Source of the DNA: Myxococcales bacterium 68-20
GTDB taxonomy: Bacteria > Myxococcota_A > Polyangia > Polyangiales > Polyangiaceae
DNA: 64,000 nucleotides
NCBI GenBank assembly: GCA_001899635.1
Contig: MKVQ01000040.1
Coordinates: forward strand, 470,134 to 534,133
Direction of reading: 5' to 3'
This document shows positions 1 to 8,302 of the stretch, piece after piece (the first letter of the stretch is position 1; the number at the start of each line of letters is the position of its first letter). The position numbers were made by a program, and so were the translations under genes. Under the pieces are notes generated by a model, which ran no database searches, was not told the origin of the DNA, and saw nothing but the letters and a program-made list of their open reading frames with translations.

Positions 1-720
1 GACGACGAGGAGCGCGCGAATGCCCGTCCCCAGCGCCTCTCGGACGGCGAGCTCCGGCGCGCGTGGGAGCTCCGGAAGGAGACGCCGCCCGATCGTCACG
101 ACCGTCATGATCGCGGCGATGAACATCAGCCATCCATAGACGTGCGCGTGCGCAAGGAAGGTCGCCGCGAAGATCACCATCGCGAGCGCCAACGTCCGTC
201 GTTCGGCGCGTTCGTTCGAGTCCCGTGCCAGCACGCGGTGCATCACCGCGAGCCCGAGCACGTAGAGCGGCCCGGCGCTCACGAACGGCATGTACCCGAA
301 CCCCAAGAACGACTTGATGTACGAGCAGGGGAACGCGAGGAGCGCTCCCCACGGAGACCTTCGAAGCAGGCGCAGCGCGCCCAGGCAGGCGAGGGGAAAT
401 CCGACGAAGTAGTAGAGCGTGATCCCGAGAGAGATGGCTCGGAGCGGGGACGTGACGAGCTCGAACGGGGCGACGAGCAGGTAGAAGAGCGTGTTCGCGT
501 CGAGCGGGGCCACGCGGTGGTAGAGCGAGCTCGGGAAGGCCTGCGTCGTCCATCCCTGCGCCGCGATTGCAGCGCTCATCGTGTGATAGTGGAAGTCCTG
601 CCCGGGCAAGAACGGGTTCCTCGCGCCCATACGGACCGTCGCGAGGAGGAGCGCCACGAAGACGACGGTGAAGAGCCAGCTTCGTCGATTGTTTCCGGGC
701 AGTCCGAGTATTCGTTTCAC
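1..720 (-). CDS. Multi-pass membrane protein, C-terminus beyond the left edge
   Basis: The frame runs open from a GTG at 718-720 to the left edge (240 codons), so the C-terminus is missing. The visible part has a short basic N-terminus, a hydrophobic segment at about residues 15-30, then a motif NPFLPGQDFHYH and further hydrophobic segments. It is a paralogue of the protein at 2196-3839, which has LPGQDYSYH, SPWGSLLAFP and AFLSHAHVY where this one has LPGQDFHYH, SPWGALLAFP and TFLAHAHVY, in the same order. The conserved acidic residue and histidine in the first extracytoplasmic loop, followed by many membrane segments, recall GT-C type glycosyltransferases; that is inference. The neighbours are surface-polysaccharide genes. 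The start is chosen because no ATG lies in frame close upstream. The protein is real with high confidence; its function is uncertain. Confidence 0.8.
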   Translation of the reverse strand, partial: MKRILGLPGNNRRSWLFTVVFVALLLATVRMGARNPFLPGQDFHYHTMSAAIAAQGWTTQAFPSSLYHRVAPLDANTLFYLLVAPFELVTSPLRAISLGITLYYFVGFPLACLGALRLLRRSPWGALLAFPCSYIKSFLGFGYMPFVSAGPLYVLGLAVMHRVLARDSNERAERRTLALAMVIFAATFLAHAHVYGWLMFIAAIMTVVTIGRRLLPELPRAPELAVREALGTGIRALLVV

Positions 721-933
721 GGGTGAGCCGTCTACGAGGGCAGGGGCCTCGCGAGGCGCGGAGACGCTATCACTTCGGCCTTGGCCGTGCCTCAAGAGGC
801 GCAGGGGGGACCGTGGCTCTGCCCTTTCAGGTCAGACACTGCCGTGAAGCCGAACGTGGTCCGGTGCGCGCCGTCGCCAAGGCGCCGTCACGTTTGCCGG
901 CAGAGCGGCGAACGCGCGTGACCGTCGTGGGGT

Positions 934-1707
934 TCACGGATCGGCAGCGCGAAAGATGATGTGGTCCCAGAGCTTCGCGCGCATCGCCTCGTAAGCGTCC
1001 CTCCCCGACAGGCCGAGCAACCACTCACGGAGCCGCTCCGCCGGGCGCATGTCCGTTTCTCCCCACCAGATCGGGTGGATGAGAATCTGAAGCACCTTGC
1101 CACGGGGCATTCCGAGGCTCTCGATCGGATCACCTTCGCGCCAGCGCGCGCGAGAGTCGGAGAGGTACCACTGGAACAGCTCCTTCGCGTACCCGCTCAC
1201 GCGGCCTGCAACGCGCAGGGGGCCGCGGATCAGCTCCTCGATGGGAAGATGAAAGGACAGCGAGCGGACATCACGCCCGATGATCGACGCGAGCTCCTTG
1301 CAGGCGCTGTCGATGTCCTTCTCACGCGTGACGCCGTCGACGGTCTTCGTCTTCCGAGCGACCACGTCGTAGTGGAGGCCGACCTCGTGGCCGATGGCGA
1401 TGATCTCCGCGATTGCCGCCGCCGAGCGCTCGGAGCGGACGTCGTAGAACGGGGAGTCGAGCATCACGTGATACGTCGACCGAACGCCCCATTCCTGCTC
1501 CTTCCGCGCGAGCTCGACTGCACGCTCGAGGCTGACGTCGATGTCGTGCCGCACGAACGCGCGCGGGCGATCGTGTGCTGAATCTTCCTCCGACGCGTCG
1601 CCGAGCAGGGCGAGATCGAAGTCGCGCTTCAGCCGAGCATAGAGCCGCTCGAGGTACGCGTGGCTGAAGTCCTTGTCCCAGGAGCCAGGTTCGTTGGCGA
1701 GGTTCAT
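934..1707 (-). CDS. Polysaccharide deacetylase-like protein
   Basis: This 257-residue protein resembles NodB-fold polysaccharide deacetylases of the kind found in glycan loci. FVRHDIDVS (near residue 50) matches the Asp and metal-ligand motif, GHEVGLHYD (near 108) is the usual segment after the second strand, and SFHLP (near 150) could supply a later active-site residue. A family member would act on a nascent or exported saccharide, but some relatives have no proven deacetylase activity. The start is the ATG at 1705-1707, which overlaps the stop of the upstream acyltransferase-like fragment as ATGA. Reading further upstream in this frame gives Arg-rich, implausible sequence. There is no signal peptide, so it is probably cytoplasmic. 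It lies between two paralogous membrane proteins. Confidence 0.7.
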   Translation of the reverse strand: MNLANEPGSWDKDFSHAYLERLYARLKRDFDLALLGDASEEDSAHDRPRAFVRHDIDVSLERAVELARKEQEWGVRSTYHVMLDSPFYDVRSERSAAAIAEIIAIGHEVGLHYDVVARKTKTVDGVTREKDIDSACKELASIIGRDVRSLSFHLPIEELIRGPLRVAGRVSGYAKELFQWYLSDSRARWREGDPIESLGMPRGKVLQILIHPIWWGETDMRPAERLREWLLGLSGRDAYEAMRAKLWDHIIFRAADP

Positions 1708-1880
1708 TTCGTCTTTCTCTCGATCTCGCGACCCGGATTGCCGACGACGGTCGTGCCGGGCAACATCTCGCGGAGGATGACTGCGCGGATGCCGATCTTC
1801 ACGCTCGCGTGGATCTGCGGCGCGCCCTTCGCAGGCGCCAGGGCAGATGCGAGTGTGGGACGTTCGAGCCGCATCGACAT
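1704..1880 (-). pseudogene. Truncated hexapeptide acyltransferase-like remnant
   Basis: A short frame of 58 codons ends in ILREMLPGTTVVGNPGREI, the typical C-terminal end of left-handed beta-helix (hexapeptide) sugar acetyltransferases, which usually finish with PPGTVVVGNPAR. The part upstream (APQIHASVKIGIRAVI) keeps only one or two hexapeptide turns. Family members are normally near 200 residues, and I found no continuation in the other minus-strand frames up to about 2060. The stop overlaps the next start as ATGA, so the pair was probably once an operon. It is most simply a deletion remnant; a mini-protein still translated to couple the downstream gene is possible. Confidence 0.45.
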
Positions 1881-2195
1881 GGGCGACCACGATACCCACG
1901 AGCCCGCGACTCCGCCACCGGTCAGGCTTCGGTCGACGTGCCCGCGTCTCCGTCCTCTCCTCTCGCCTCTAATCTCGCGTTGGGCGATGCGGGGCTCGCC
2001 GTCGGGCGATGCGGGGCGCGCCTCTTCAGCGACGACGTCGCCGAGCGCGACCGATCAGCCCGTCAGGGATGAGCCAATCGAATCATCGAACGGTCGGGAT
2101 GGCCTTACCGCGACCGGGGATGGCGGCTGTCCGCGCGCACTTTCAGCGACGCCGCGCGTCGATCCGCGCCTCTCGTGATATTGCGAGGGGGACCA
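1881..2195. other. Intergenic stretch, no gene recognised
   Basis: No convincing coding sequence is seen on either strand in this stretch between divergent genes. It holds a 14-base direct repeat, GGGCGATGCGGGGC, at 1982-1995 and 2004-2017. The ribosome binding site of the next gene (GAGGGGGA) lies at its right end, at about 2185-2192. Confidence 0.5.
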
Positions 2196-3839
2196 ATGCA
2201 GCTCTTCGTGTCTCGACTGGAGGGCCTTGCCCAGCGAGTGTCCGGGCTCCTGCGACGTCTCGATCCGGCACCGCGCCCGACGCCGTTGTCGACGCCGTTT
2301 CTCGTGTGCTTCGCCGTTGGCGTCGCGACCACGATCTGGCTCCTCGCGACGAACAAGTACCTGCCCGGTCAGGACTACTCGTACCACGCGCATTGCTCGC
2401 GGGTGTGGCTCGACGCCGGCCACCCGGACACGCCGTACGCACTCTACGAGCCGACGAGCGCGTTCGAGGCCAACACGCTCATGTACAGCCTGGCGGGCCT
2501 CCTGAGCCACCTGGGGAGCTCCTACGGGGCGTTCCGCTTCGTGCAGGCCTACTACTTCCTGGGTGTGCCGATCGCGTGTCTCTATGCGCTCCGCTCCCTC
2601 GAACGCTCGCCGTGGGGGAGCTTGCTCGCCTTCCCCCTCTGCTACACCGAGGTCTTCGCGGCGGGCTACGCGAACATGTCGTTCGCGGCGCCCACGTTCA
2701 TCCTCGCGCTCGTCACGTATCGCCGCTTCATCCAGGAGATCAGCTGGCGGCGCGGCGTCGTCGTCGCGGTCCTCTTCGCCGCCGCGTTCCTCTCGCACGC
2801 GCACGTCTACCTGTGGCTCGGCGGGCTCGTCGTTCTCTATACCCTCGCTATCTTCGTGGAGCGGCTCGTCGGCTCCTCGACGCCGCGTGCCTCCCTGCGC
2901 AGCATGCTCGTCTTCGTCGGTGGAGCGCTGGCGGTCGCTGCGCCGAGCCTGGCGCTCTTCGGGCGCTGGTATGCGCGCGGCTACGGCAAAGGCAACTCCG
3001 TCGGGGCGTTGGGCAACAACATGCCCTTCGAGAAGACCCTGGTCTGGGAGCCGCTTCCGCAGAAGTACATGGCCGGCGCGCTCCAGGCGTTCAGCGCGAC
3101 GACGAACAAACTCGAGGTGGTGTTCATCCTCACCCTCGGGCTCCTCGTGATGTTCTCGATGGCGCTGGCGAGGGCCTCCCGCGACCGCTCGACCCCGCTC
3201 CCCGAGCTCGCCATCGTGATCACGGTCGCGTCCTTCTACATCCTGCCAGACGGCGTCGCCCTTCAGATGGTGGCGGTACGGCAGTGGTACTTCGTCTTCT
3301 GGCTCGTGCCTCTCGTGGTCGTCCCCATCCCACTACGTTTCGGCTCCCTGAAGTCGGTCGCCGTGGTCGCCGGCCTGCTCGTATGGACGGTGTCGCGGAT
3401 GTCCGTCATCTCCGGGCACCTGCAGCGATTCAAGAACGAAGAGATGGCTGGCTTCGATGCGGTCGTAGAGGCTGCGCCGCGCGCCCCGGGGCTCACCGTG
3501 GCGTATGCGGCGGTCAACGCGCGCTCGAAGTACTTCCTGACGAGTCCGATGTACCACTCGTACGGATTCCTGTCGGCGCAGCGTGGCTTCGACGGGCCGC
3601 TCGAGTACTCCGACGCTCGCTCCGTCGCGCCCGTCCGTTACAAGAAGGGACCGCCGCTACCGGTCAAGCACCTCTACAACAATCCGCAGTGGGTGCTGGA
3701 CCCGGTCATCTGGCGGTACGATCTGGTCCTCGTCTACCGCTGGAAGCCGACGACGGACCAGGAGAAGGCCGCGATGGAGCACGGCACGCTCGTGGCCTCG
3801 AGCGGGGACTGGCAGCTCTGGCAGCGCCGCGCGCCCTGA
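2196..3839 (+). CDS. Multi-pass membrane protein, possible GT-C type glycosyltransferase
   Basis: This 547-residue protein has about ten hydrophobic segments between residues 30 and 420 and a soluble C-terminal domain of about 130 residues. After the first membrane segment comes LPGQDYSYHAHCSRVW; the Asp and His in this loop are shared with the partial paralogue at 1-720. FLSHAHVYLWLGG and SPWGSLLAFP are also shared. The layout (acidic residue in the first periplasmic loop, many helices, C-terminal soluble part) fits GT-C glycosyltransferases or related membrane enzymes of surface-glycan assembly, but I cannot name a family. The start is the ATG at 2196, seven codons inside the longest frame, because GAGGGGGA lies directly upstream. 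It converges with the GT2 gene, with a hairpin between them. Confidence 0.75.
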   Translation: MQLFVSRLEGLAQRVSGLLRRLDPAPRPTPLSTPFLVCFAVGVATTIWLLATNKYLPGQDYSYHAHCSRVWLDAGHPDTPYALYEPTSAFEANTLMYSLAGLLSHLGSSYGAFRFVQAYYFLGVPIACLYALRSLERSPWGSLLAFPLCYTEVFAAGYANMSFAAPTFILALVTYRRFIQEISWRRGVVVAVLFAAAFLSHAHVYLWLGGLVVLYTLAIFVERLVGSSTPRASLRSMLVFVGGALAVAAPSLALFGRWYARGYGKGNSVGALGNNMPFEKTLVWEPLPQKYMAGALQAFSATTNKLEVVFILTLGLLVMFSMALARASRDRSTPLPELAIVITVASFYILPDGVALQMVAVRQWYFVFWLVPLVVVPIPLRFGSLKSVAVVAGLLVWTVSRMSVISGHLQRFKNEEMAGFDAVVEAAPRAPGLTVAYAAVNARSKYFLTSPMYHSYGFLSAQRGFDGPLEYSDARSVAPVRYKKGPPLPVKHLYNNPQWVLDPVIWRYDLVLVYRWKPTTDQEKAAMEHGTLVASSGDWQLWQRRAP

Positions 3840-3909
3840 TCCTCGCGCACGCCGGCGCCGAAGCACGGCGCCAACTCAACGCGCGCCGAAGGCGCACCAC
3901 TGCGGGTGG

Positions 3910-3927
3910 TTGGGGCGCGAGCCCCAA
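3910..3927. terminator. Stem-loop between convergent genes
   Basis: A perfect 7-bp stem (TTGGGGC/GCCCCAA) closed by a GCGA tetraloop lies three bases beyond the stop of the GT2 gene and 70 bases beyond the stop of the membrane-protein gene. There is no clear U-tract, so it could act as a weak bidirectional terminator or a protective 3' hairpin. Confidence 0.5.
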
Positions 3928-3929
3928 GT

Positions 3930-5309
3930 TCAACCGTCGCCGCTCTTCGCGTCCGTCGCTTCGTTCGCGCTGACTTCGGGAGACGCTGCAGCCGTGTCGG
4001 TCGCGCCGGTCGCCGCCGTCGTCTGGTCGTCGGAGACGGAAGCAGGTTTCACGGGCGGAACGCTCGGCGTCGCTGCGCGCGGCGGCGGCGGGGTGCTCGT
4101 GCTCCTCGGCGGAGGAATGCTCGGTGAAGGGCGGGGTGGCGGCACGCTCGGCGTGGCCGGCTTCGGCGCCACCGCAGGCGGTCGACCTGTCCTCACCGGC
4201 GGCGGGGGCTTCGAGAGCGAGGCCTCTGCAGCTGCACCGGCCGCGGCGATCGCGGGAGGCGGTGGCGGGACGTCGAGCGGTCCGCCCGGCGTGGCCAGCG
4301 GAGCTCGCGGCGGCGGCGGTGGCGTCAGCACCTCGAGGTCCGACGTGACGAGCTTCTCGACCTTCTGGCGCTTCGGGCGTCCGAAGTTGATCCGCTCCGA
4401 GATGATGTAGAGCGGCCGGCGCTTCACCTGCTCGTAGATGCGTCCGACGTATTCGCCGAGCACACCGAGCATGAAGAACTGCACGCTGAAGAGGAACGAC
4501 ACGAGCATGACGGTCGTCGTCCAGCCCGGCACGGTCCTTCCTGCGAACCAGCTGATCACCGAGGCGATCGCGTAGAGCACGCTGGCCGCGCCGACGAAAG
4601 CGCCGACGTACGTCGCGAAGCGGAGCGGCTGGATGCTGAACGACGCGATGCCGTCGATCGCGAACGCGATCATCTTCTTCAGCGGGTATTTGGTCTCGCC
4701 CGCGGCGCGCGCGGCGCGATCGTACTCGACCGCGGTCTGCTTGAAGCCGACCCAGGCGACGAGGCCGCGCACGAACCGGTGCGACTCGCGGAGCCCGCGC
4801 ATCGTCGTCACGACGCGGCGGCTCATCAGGCGGAAGTCGCCGGTGTCGAGGGGGACCTCGATCGGAATCAGCGCTGCGAAGATGCGGTAGAAGATCTTCG
4901 CCGTGACCAGCTTGAACGCCGACTCGCCCGCGCGCGATCGCCGGCGCCCGTAGACGACGTCGTAGCCCTCGCGCCACTTCGCGACCATCTCGAGGATGAC
5001 CTCGGGCGGGTCCTGGAGATCGGCGTCCATCACGACGACGGCGCGGCCGCGCGACTTCTCCATCCCGGCGGTGATCGCGCGCTGGTGCCCGAAGTTCCGG
5101 GAGAAGCCGATGACGCGGTACCGGGGCTCGTGCGAGGCCATGCGCCGGAGGAGGTCGATCGACTTGTCCTTCGAGCCGTCGTTGACGAAGACGACCTCGG
5201 TGTCGATCGCGAGCGTCTTCAGCAGCTCCTTGAGACGCACGTCGAGCTGAGGAAGGACCTCCTCCTCGTTGTAGATCGGGATGACGAGCGAGAGCTCGGG
5301 ACGCGCCAC
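3930..5309 (-). CDS. GT2 glycosyltransferase (polyprenyl-phosphate type) with proline-rich tail
   Basis: Residues 1-230 form a family 2 glycosyltransferase domain: LSLVIPIYNEEEVLP at the start, FVNDGSKDKS at 41-50, and MDADLQDPP with its DxD-like metal motif near 94-102. Two membrane helices follow (about 233-262 and 270-300), ending in GEYVGRIYEQVKRRPLYI. This is the usual plan of enzymes that load a sugar onto undecaprenyl or dolichyl phosphate (GtrB, ArnC and DPM1 relatives). Those proteins normally stop near residue 320-340. Here an extra tail of about 120 residues follows, rich in Pro, Ala and Ser with several PPPPP runs, presumably cytoplasmic and disordered. The gene lies 10 bases downstream of galE, in a probable operon with galE and a methyltransferase. 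Confidence 0.88.
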   Translation of the reverse strand: MARPELSLVIPIYNEEEVLPQLDVRLKELLKTLAIDTEVVFVNDGSKDKSIDLLRRMASHEPRYRVIGFSRNFGHQRAITAGMEKSRGRAVVVMDADLQDPPEVILEMVAKWREGYDVVYGRRRSRAGESAFKLVTAKIFYRIFAALIPIEVPLDTGDFRLMSRRVVTTMRGLRESHRFVRGLVAWVGFKQTAVEYDRAARAAGETKYPLKKMIAFAIDGIASFSIQPLRFATYVGAFVGAASVLYAIASVISWFAGRTVPGWTTTVMLVSFLFSVQFFMLGVLGEYVGRIYEQVKRRPLYIISERINFGRPKRQKVEKLVTSDLEVLTPPPPPRAPLATPGGPLDVPPPPPAIAAAGAAAEASLSKPPPPVRTGRPPAVAPKPATPSVPPPRPSPSIPPPRSTSTPPPPRAATPSVPPVKPASVSDDQTTAATGATDTAAASPEVSANEATDAKSGDG

Positions 5310-5319
5310 GGCGTCAGTT

Positions 5320-6303
5320 CTACCCCTGTTTCGCCCGAACCTTCCAGGCCCATGCGTCGCGGACGACGGTGTCGAGCTCGGTTCGCCTGGCCCTCCAGCC
5401 GAGGACCTTCTCGGCGCGCTCGACCTTTGCGACGAGCTCAGCGGGGTCCCCGGCGCGCGGGGGCGCTTCGAGGACGGGGACGTCGCGGCCGGTGACGCGC
5501 TTCACCGCATCGATGACCTCGCGCACGGATCGGCCCCTGCCGGTCCCGAGGTTGAACGCGGCCGAGGCTCCGCCGGTCACGAGGTGCCGGAGCGCCGCGA
5601 GGTGCGCCTCGCAGAGATCGCTCACGTGGACGTAGTCCCGCACGCACGTACCGTCGGGCGTGGGCCACGACGTTCCGTAGATCGAGAGTGACGGCCGCGT
5701 TCCGGCCGCGACGTCGAGCACGATCGGGATGAGGTGCGTCTCGGGCTCATGGCGTTCGCCGAGGCCCGCCTCCGCGTTCGCGCCGGCGGCGTTGAAGTAG
5801 CGAAGCGCGCTCCAGCGAAGGCCGTAGGCACGTCCGTACGACTCGAGCGCGCGCTCGACCGCGAGCTTGCTCTCGCCGTACGGGCTCTCCGGACGCTTGG
5901 GGTGGTCCTCGTCGATCGGTACCTCGTCCGGCGTCCCGTAGACGGCCGCGGTCGAGGAGAACACGAAGGCCGGCGGCGTCGGGCTGGCCAGCACGGCCTC
6001 GAGCAGCGCGAGCGACCGCACCAGGTTGCCCTGCCAGTAGAGCCGAGGCGCGCTCACCGACTCCTCGACGCGGATCTTCGCGGCGAAGTGGCAGATGGCG
6101 TCGATCCGCTCGTCCCGGAGGAGCGCCGCGACGTCGGCCGTCGCGCCCACGTCGCCCTCGACGAAGCGCGCCTTCGGGGAGACCGCGTCGCGATGTCCGG
6201 TCGACAGGTCGTCGAGCACGACGACGTCGTGGGACGCAGCGAGCAGTGTCTCGACCATGTGCGAGCCGACGTAGCCCGCGCCCCCGGTGACGAGGACCCT
6301 CAT
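5320..6303 (-). CDS. galE: UDP-glucose 4-epimerase
   Basis: The 327-residue protein is a short-chain dehydrogenase-fold epimerase that interconverts UDP-glucose and UDP-galactose (or the N-acetyl forms) using NAD+. The N-terminus VLVTGGAGYVGSH carries the Gly-rich nucleotide loop. VLDDLSTGH follows strand 2, FSSTAAVYG (116-123) supplies the catalytic Ser/Thr, and PYGESK gives the YxxxK pair (Tyr142, Lys146). RYFNAAGA and CVRDYVHVSDL are GalE hallmarks. The length is normal. Its start overlaps the stop of the upstream methyltransferase gene by four bases, and the GT2 gene follows after 10 bases, so it probably provides sugar nucleotide for this surface-glycan operon. Exact substrate preference cannot be read from the sequence. 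Confidence 0.92.
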   Translation of the reverse strand: MRVLVTGGAGYVGSHMVETLLAASHDVVVLDDLSTGHRDAVSPKARFVEGDVGATADVAALLRDERIDAICHFAAKIRVEESVSAPRLYWQGNLVRSLALLEAVLASPTPPAFVFSSTAAVYGTPDEVPIDEDHPKRPESPYGESKLAVERALESYGRAYGLRWSALRYFNAAGANAEAGLGERHEPETHLIPIVLDVAAGTRPSLSIYGTSWPTPDGTCVRDYVHVSDLCEAHLAALRHLVTGGASAAFNLGTGRGRSVREVIDAVKRVTGRDVPVLEAPPRAGDPAELVAKVERAEKVLGWRARRTELDTVVRDAWAWKVRAKQG

Positions 6304-6968
6304 TGGCGGCCACCGTGCCCGTCGACGGAGGCGTTCGGGACGGACAGCGCCATGAGATGGTAGCGGACGCGATCGCTCGTGGGGCTCGACCCGATCGTCA
6401 TGCCCTGCTCGACCGTGAGCCCAGCCCGTCGCGCGAGCGATGCGTAGGCGTCGGGGTCGCGGCAGAAGCGGCCGCGGTCCATCATCGCCATGACGTTATT
6501 GAAGAGCTTGCCGGGCAAGAAGACGATGTCGCTCGTGACGATGCGCACCAGCCGCGGGGAGCTCGCGGCGAGCCGGAGCACTCCGTCGGCCTCGGCATTG
6601 GTGAGGTGATGGAGGACGCCCGAGAGGATGACGCCGGTGGGGGAGAGGTCGGCGACGTCCTCCGCGCGGAGGGTCCGCTGCTCGAACCGCACGTTCGGCA
6701 GATGCCCCCAGCGGTTCTTGGCGGCCTCGATGGCGACCTGGTCGGTATCGACCCCCAGGTAGCTCTCGAAGCGGTCGAGGTAGCGGAGGGCGTCGCCCGT
6801 CCCGCAGCCGACGTCGAGCACGGACGCGCGCGCCTCGACCGGCAGAAGATCGTAGAGCGGCCGCATGTCGATGCCTCCGACGACGCGCGGACGGACCTGG
6901 TCGTAGACGAACGGATGACCGAGAATTCTGCGATAGAGAGCGAGCATGAACACTTTCGACACTACCAC
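6300..6968 (-). CDS. Class I SAM-dependent methyltransferase
   Basis: A 222-residue protein with the SAM-binding motif SVLDVGCGTGDALRYL (near residues 49-64), then YLGVDTDQVAI with the acidic residue that binds the ribose, and LSGVLHHLTN at the usual post-II/III position. It has no membrane segment. The longest frame starts at a GTG (6966-6968); an ATG at 6945-6947 is an alternative, and neither has a strong ribosome binding site. It is the first gene of a three-gene run with galE and the GT2 gene, so it may methylate a saccharide or lipid carrier intermediate. The substrate is unknown. Confidence 0.82.
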   Translation of the reverse strand: MVVSKVFMLALYRRILGHPFVYDQVRPRVVGGIDMRPLYDLLPVEARASVLDVGCGTGDALRYLDRFESYLGVDTDQVAIEAAKNRWGHLPNVRFEQRTLRAEDVADLSPTGVILSGVLHHLTNAEADGVLRLAASSPRLVRIVTSDIVFLPGKLFNNVMAMMDRGRFCRDPDAYASLARRAGLTVEQGMTIGSSPTSDRVRYHLMALSVPNASVDGHGGRQ

Positions 6969-7024
6969 CTGAAGAAGGGTGCTTGACAGGCAAGGCGCCG
7001 CAGCCTAAACACGCGCTCCTCGAC

Positions 7025-7097
7025 GGGCCAATAGCTCAATTGGTAGAGCAGTGGACTCTTAATCCATTGGTTTCGGGTTCAAGTCCCGGTTGGCCCA
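7025..7097 (+). tRNA. tRNA-Lys (anticodon CTT)
   Basis: A complete cloverleaf can be drawn. The acceptor strands are GGGCCAA (7025-7031) and TTGGCCC (7090-7096), with discriminator A at 7097. The D-loop contains AATTGGTA. The anticodon stem GTGGA/TCCAT closes the loop CTCTTAA, with CTT at 7058-7060, which reads AAG. The T-arm contains GGTTCAAGTCC. No 3' CCA is encoded; the next bases are CTA. A decayed integrase gene lies 100 bases downstream, the usual place for an island integrated at a tRNA. Confidence 0.95.
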
Positions 7098-7197
7098 CTA
7101 TCACTTCGCTAGGTTGCGCTTCGCTGGCCCGATCCTCTGGGTCAAATAGCGCTGCCGTAAGCATTGGGAGCGGCGCTCCGATGCCGTCACGGATGGC

Positions 7198-7620
7198 CTA
7201 CGCCGTCCGGACATAGATCTGCGTCGTCTGGAAGTTGGTGTGGCCGGCGCGCTGCATGATCTTCAGCGCCTCATCCCCGCGGACGGCCATCCACGTTAGG
7301 CCCGTTGCGCCGAGATCGTGTCACGAGAGCTGCTTGGTCGTCTTCGTCGACGTGTGGAGCTCGGCGCGGCCACGCCGGCCTTCGCGAGCCAGCGACGCAG
7401 CCCCACGGCCATCTCGGGTTCGCTCAGTAGGTCGAGGATCGGGCCCTTGCCACCCGCGCGATTGAATAGATCGCGAAGGAGGGGGAGAAGCTCCGGTTCG
7501 ATGCTGAACCGTCCAGCGCGGCGCGTCTTCGTCGGCATGATCTTGCGCGCTCGCCGGTCCCAGGCCCGGTGGATGTGGATGGTCGCGTGTTCGAGATCTC
7601 CATCGCCAGGCAAGATGTTG
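7198..7620 (-). pseudogene. Broken tyrosine recombinase (integrase)
   Basis: Read on the minus strand, the 3' part encodes HDLGATGLTWMAVRG, then IMQRAGHTNFQTTQIYV and a stop at 7198-7200. This is the C-terminal catalytic core of phage-type integrases, with the His/Arg-box region, the GH motif and the terminal Tyr. An in-frame TGA stands directly before HDL, and Gly replaces the Arg of the usual HDLRAT box. The upstream part (about 7380-7600) reads in another frame as HIHRAWDRRARKIMPTKT and RFSIEPELLPLLRDLF, also integrase-like. At least one frameshift and one stop therefore separate the two parts. With the tRNA-Lys gene beside it, this is a dead island integrase. Confidence 0.75.
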
Positions 7621-7629
7621 TGAGTGCGG

Positions 7630-7990
7630 TGAGGCCGCTGTGACGCTGAACTTCGCGTCGTACTTCTTCTCCAGCGTGGCGAGGCGCCTTGCGAGATCGG
7701 CGTTCGTCGCAAGTATGTAGCTGGCGCAGCCGAACGAAGGCGCGAACGATCTCGATACTCACCTGGATGGCGCGAGGGATGCGAAGGACTGCCGACAGCA
7801 TCGCGCCCCGTGTTCCGTGAAGGCGTAAGGGCGGTCGCCGCGGCCCCCGCCCTGTCTTTGAGGTGCCAATTGGGTCCTCAAAGCGGCGTCCTCCTCTGCC
7901 GAGAGCTGGAACATGAGATCGGAGGGAAGTCCCGACGACACGGACGAGATCGACCGTCGCGCGGCGGCGGCGCTGTACGGCGAGGATTCC
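7630..7990 (-). pseudogene. Broken ORF6N-domain gene
   Basis: Minus-strand reading gives FQLSAEEDAALRTQ and then PYAFTEHGA in one frame, MLSAVLRIPRAIQVSIEIV and RAFVRLRQL in a second, and LARRLATLEKKYDAKFSV in a third. Joined, these follow the order of the C-terminal half of ORF6N-domain (KilA-N-like) phage and mobile-element proteins, including the FTEHG motif and the RAF(V)RLR helix. Two frameshifts are needed (near 7800 and 7720), so the gene is dead. The N-terminal half is hardly recognisable. It sits just upstream of the integrase remnant and on the same strand, and probably belonged to the same island. Confidence 0.65.
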
Positions 7991-8076
7991 GGCGCGCCCC
8001 TGGGATGAGCTTCGGGAACGCTCAGGAACGGCTGGGCTCCAAGCCGGTCAGCCCGAAGTGAGCTAAGCTTCCTGGC

Positions 8077-8274
8077 ATGGCATCCGGTCCCCGCTCCTCC
8101 CCGTCGTCCACGTCGGGCGGTGCGCTCATGCAGCCGCACCCCGACGACGTGGCGGATCTTCGAGCGGCGGCCGATGCGGCCGATCGTGGCGAGTTGCTTA
8201 CGCCAGAGCAGTCCGAAGCGTACTTGCGGTGGCTGGAATCCGGCGAAGGCCCGTGTCCCGTCAACTTGGGCTGA
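8077..8274 (+). CDS. Small hypothetical protein
   Basis: A 65-residue frame with a Ser/Gly/Pro-rich N-terminus and a compact acidic helical C-terminus (DDVADLRAAADAADRGE, then EQSEAYLRWLESGEGPCP). No family is recognised. A possible -10 element, TAAGCT (8064-8069), lies 7 bases before the ATG, the same short-leader layout seen before other genes here. A second small frame follows after 28 bases. The size and pairing would allow an antitoxin, but no motif proves it. It lies in the decayed island region and may have arrived with it. Confidence 0.45.
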   Translation: MASGPRSSPSSTSGGALMQPHPDDVADLRAAADAADRGELLTPEQSEAYLRWLESGEGPCPVNLG

Positions 8275-8302
8275 CGGACCGCTACCTCCGAGCGACAGGC
8301 GC

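Noticed and set aside
934..1899. Longer reading of the deacetylase-like gene from 1899
   Set aside because: The extra 64 residues are Arg/Asp/His-rich, and the same bases in another frame encode the hexapeptide acyltransferase ending, which overlaps the ATG at 1707.
2009..3973. Very long alternative frames over known genes (for example the plus-strand frame overlapping the membrane protein, and similar ones antisense to the cassettes)
   Set aside because: They are Arg/Pro/Ala-rich, lack starts with ribosome binding sites and lie over genes with clear motifs. High GC3 removes stop codons from shadow frames.
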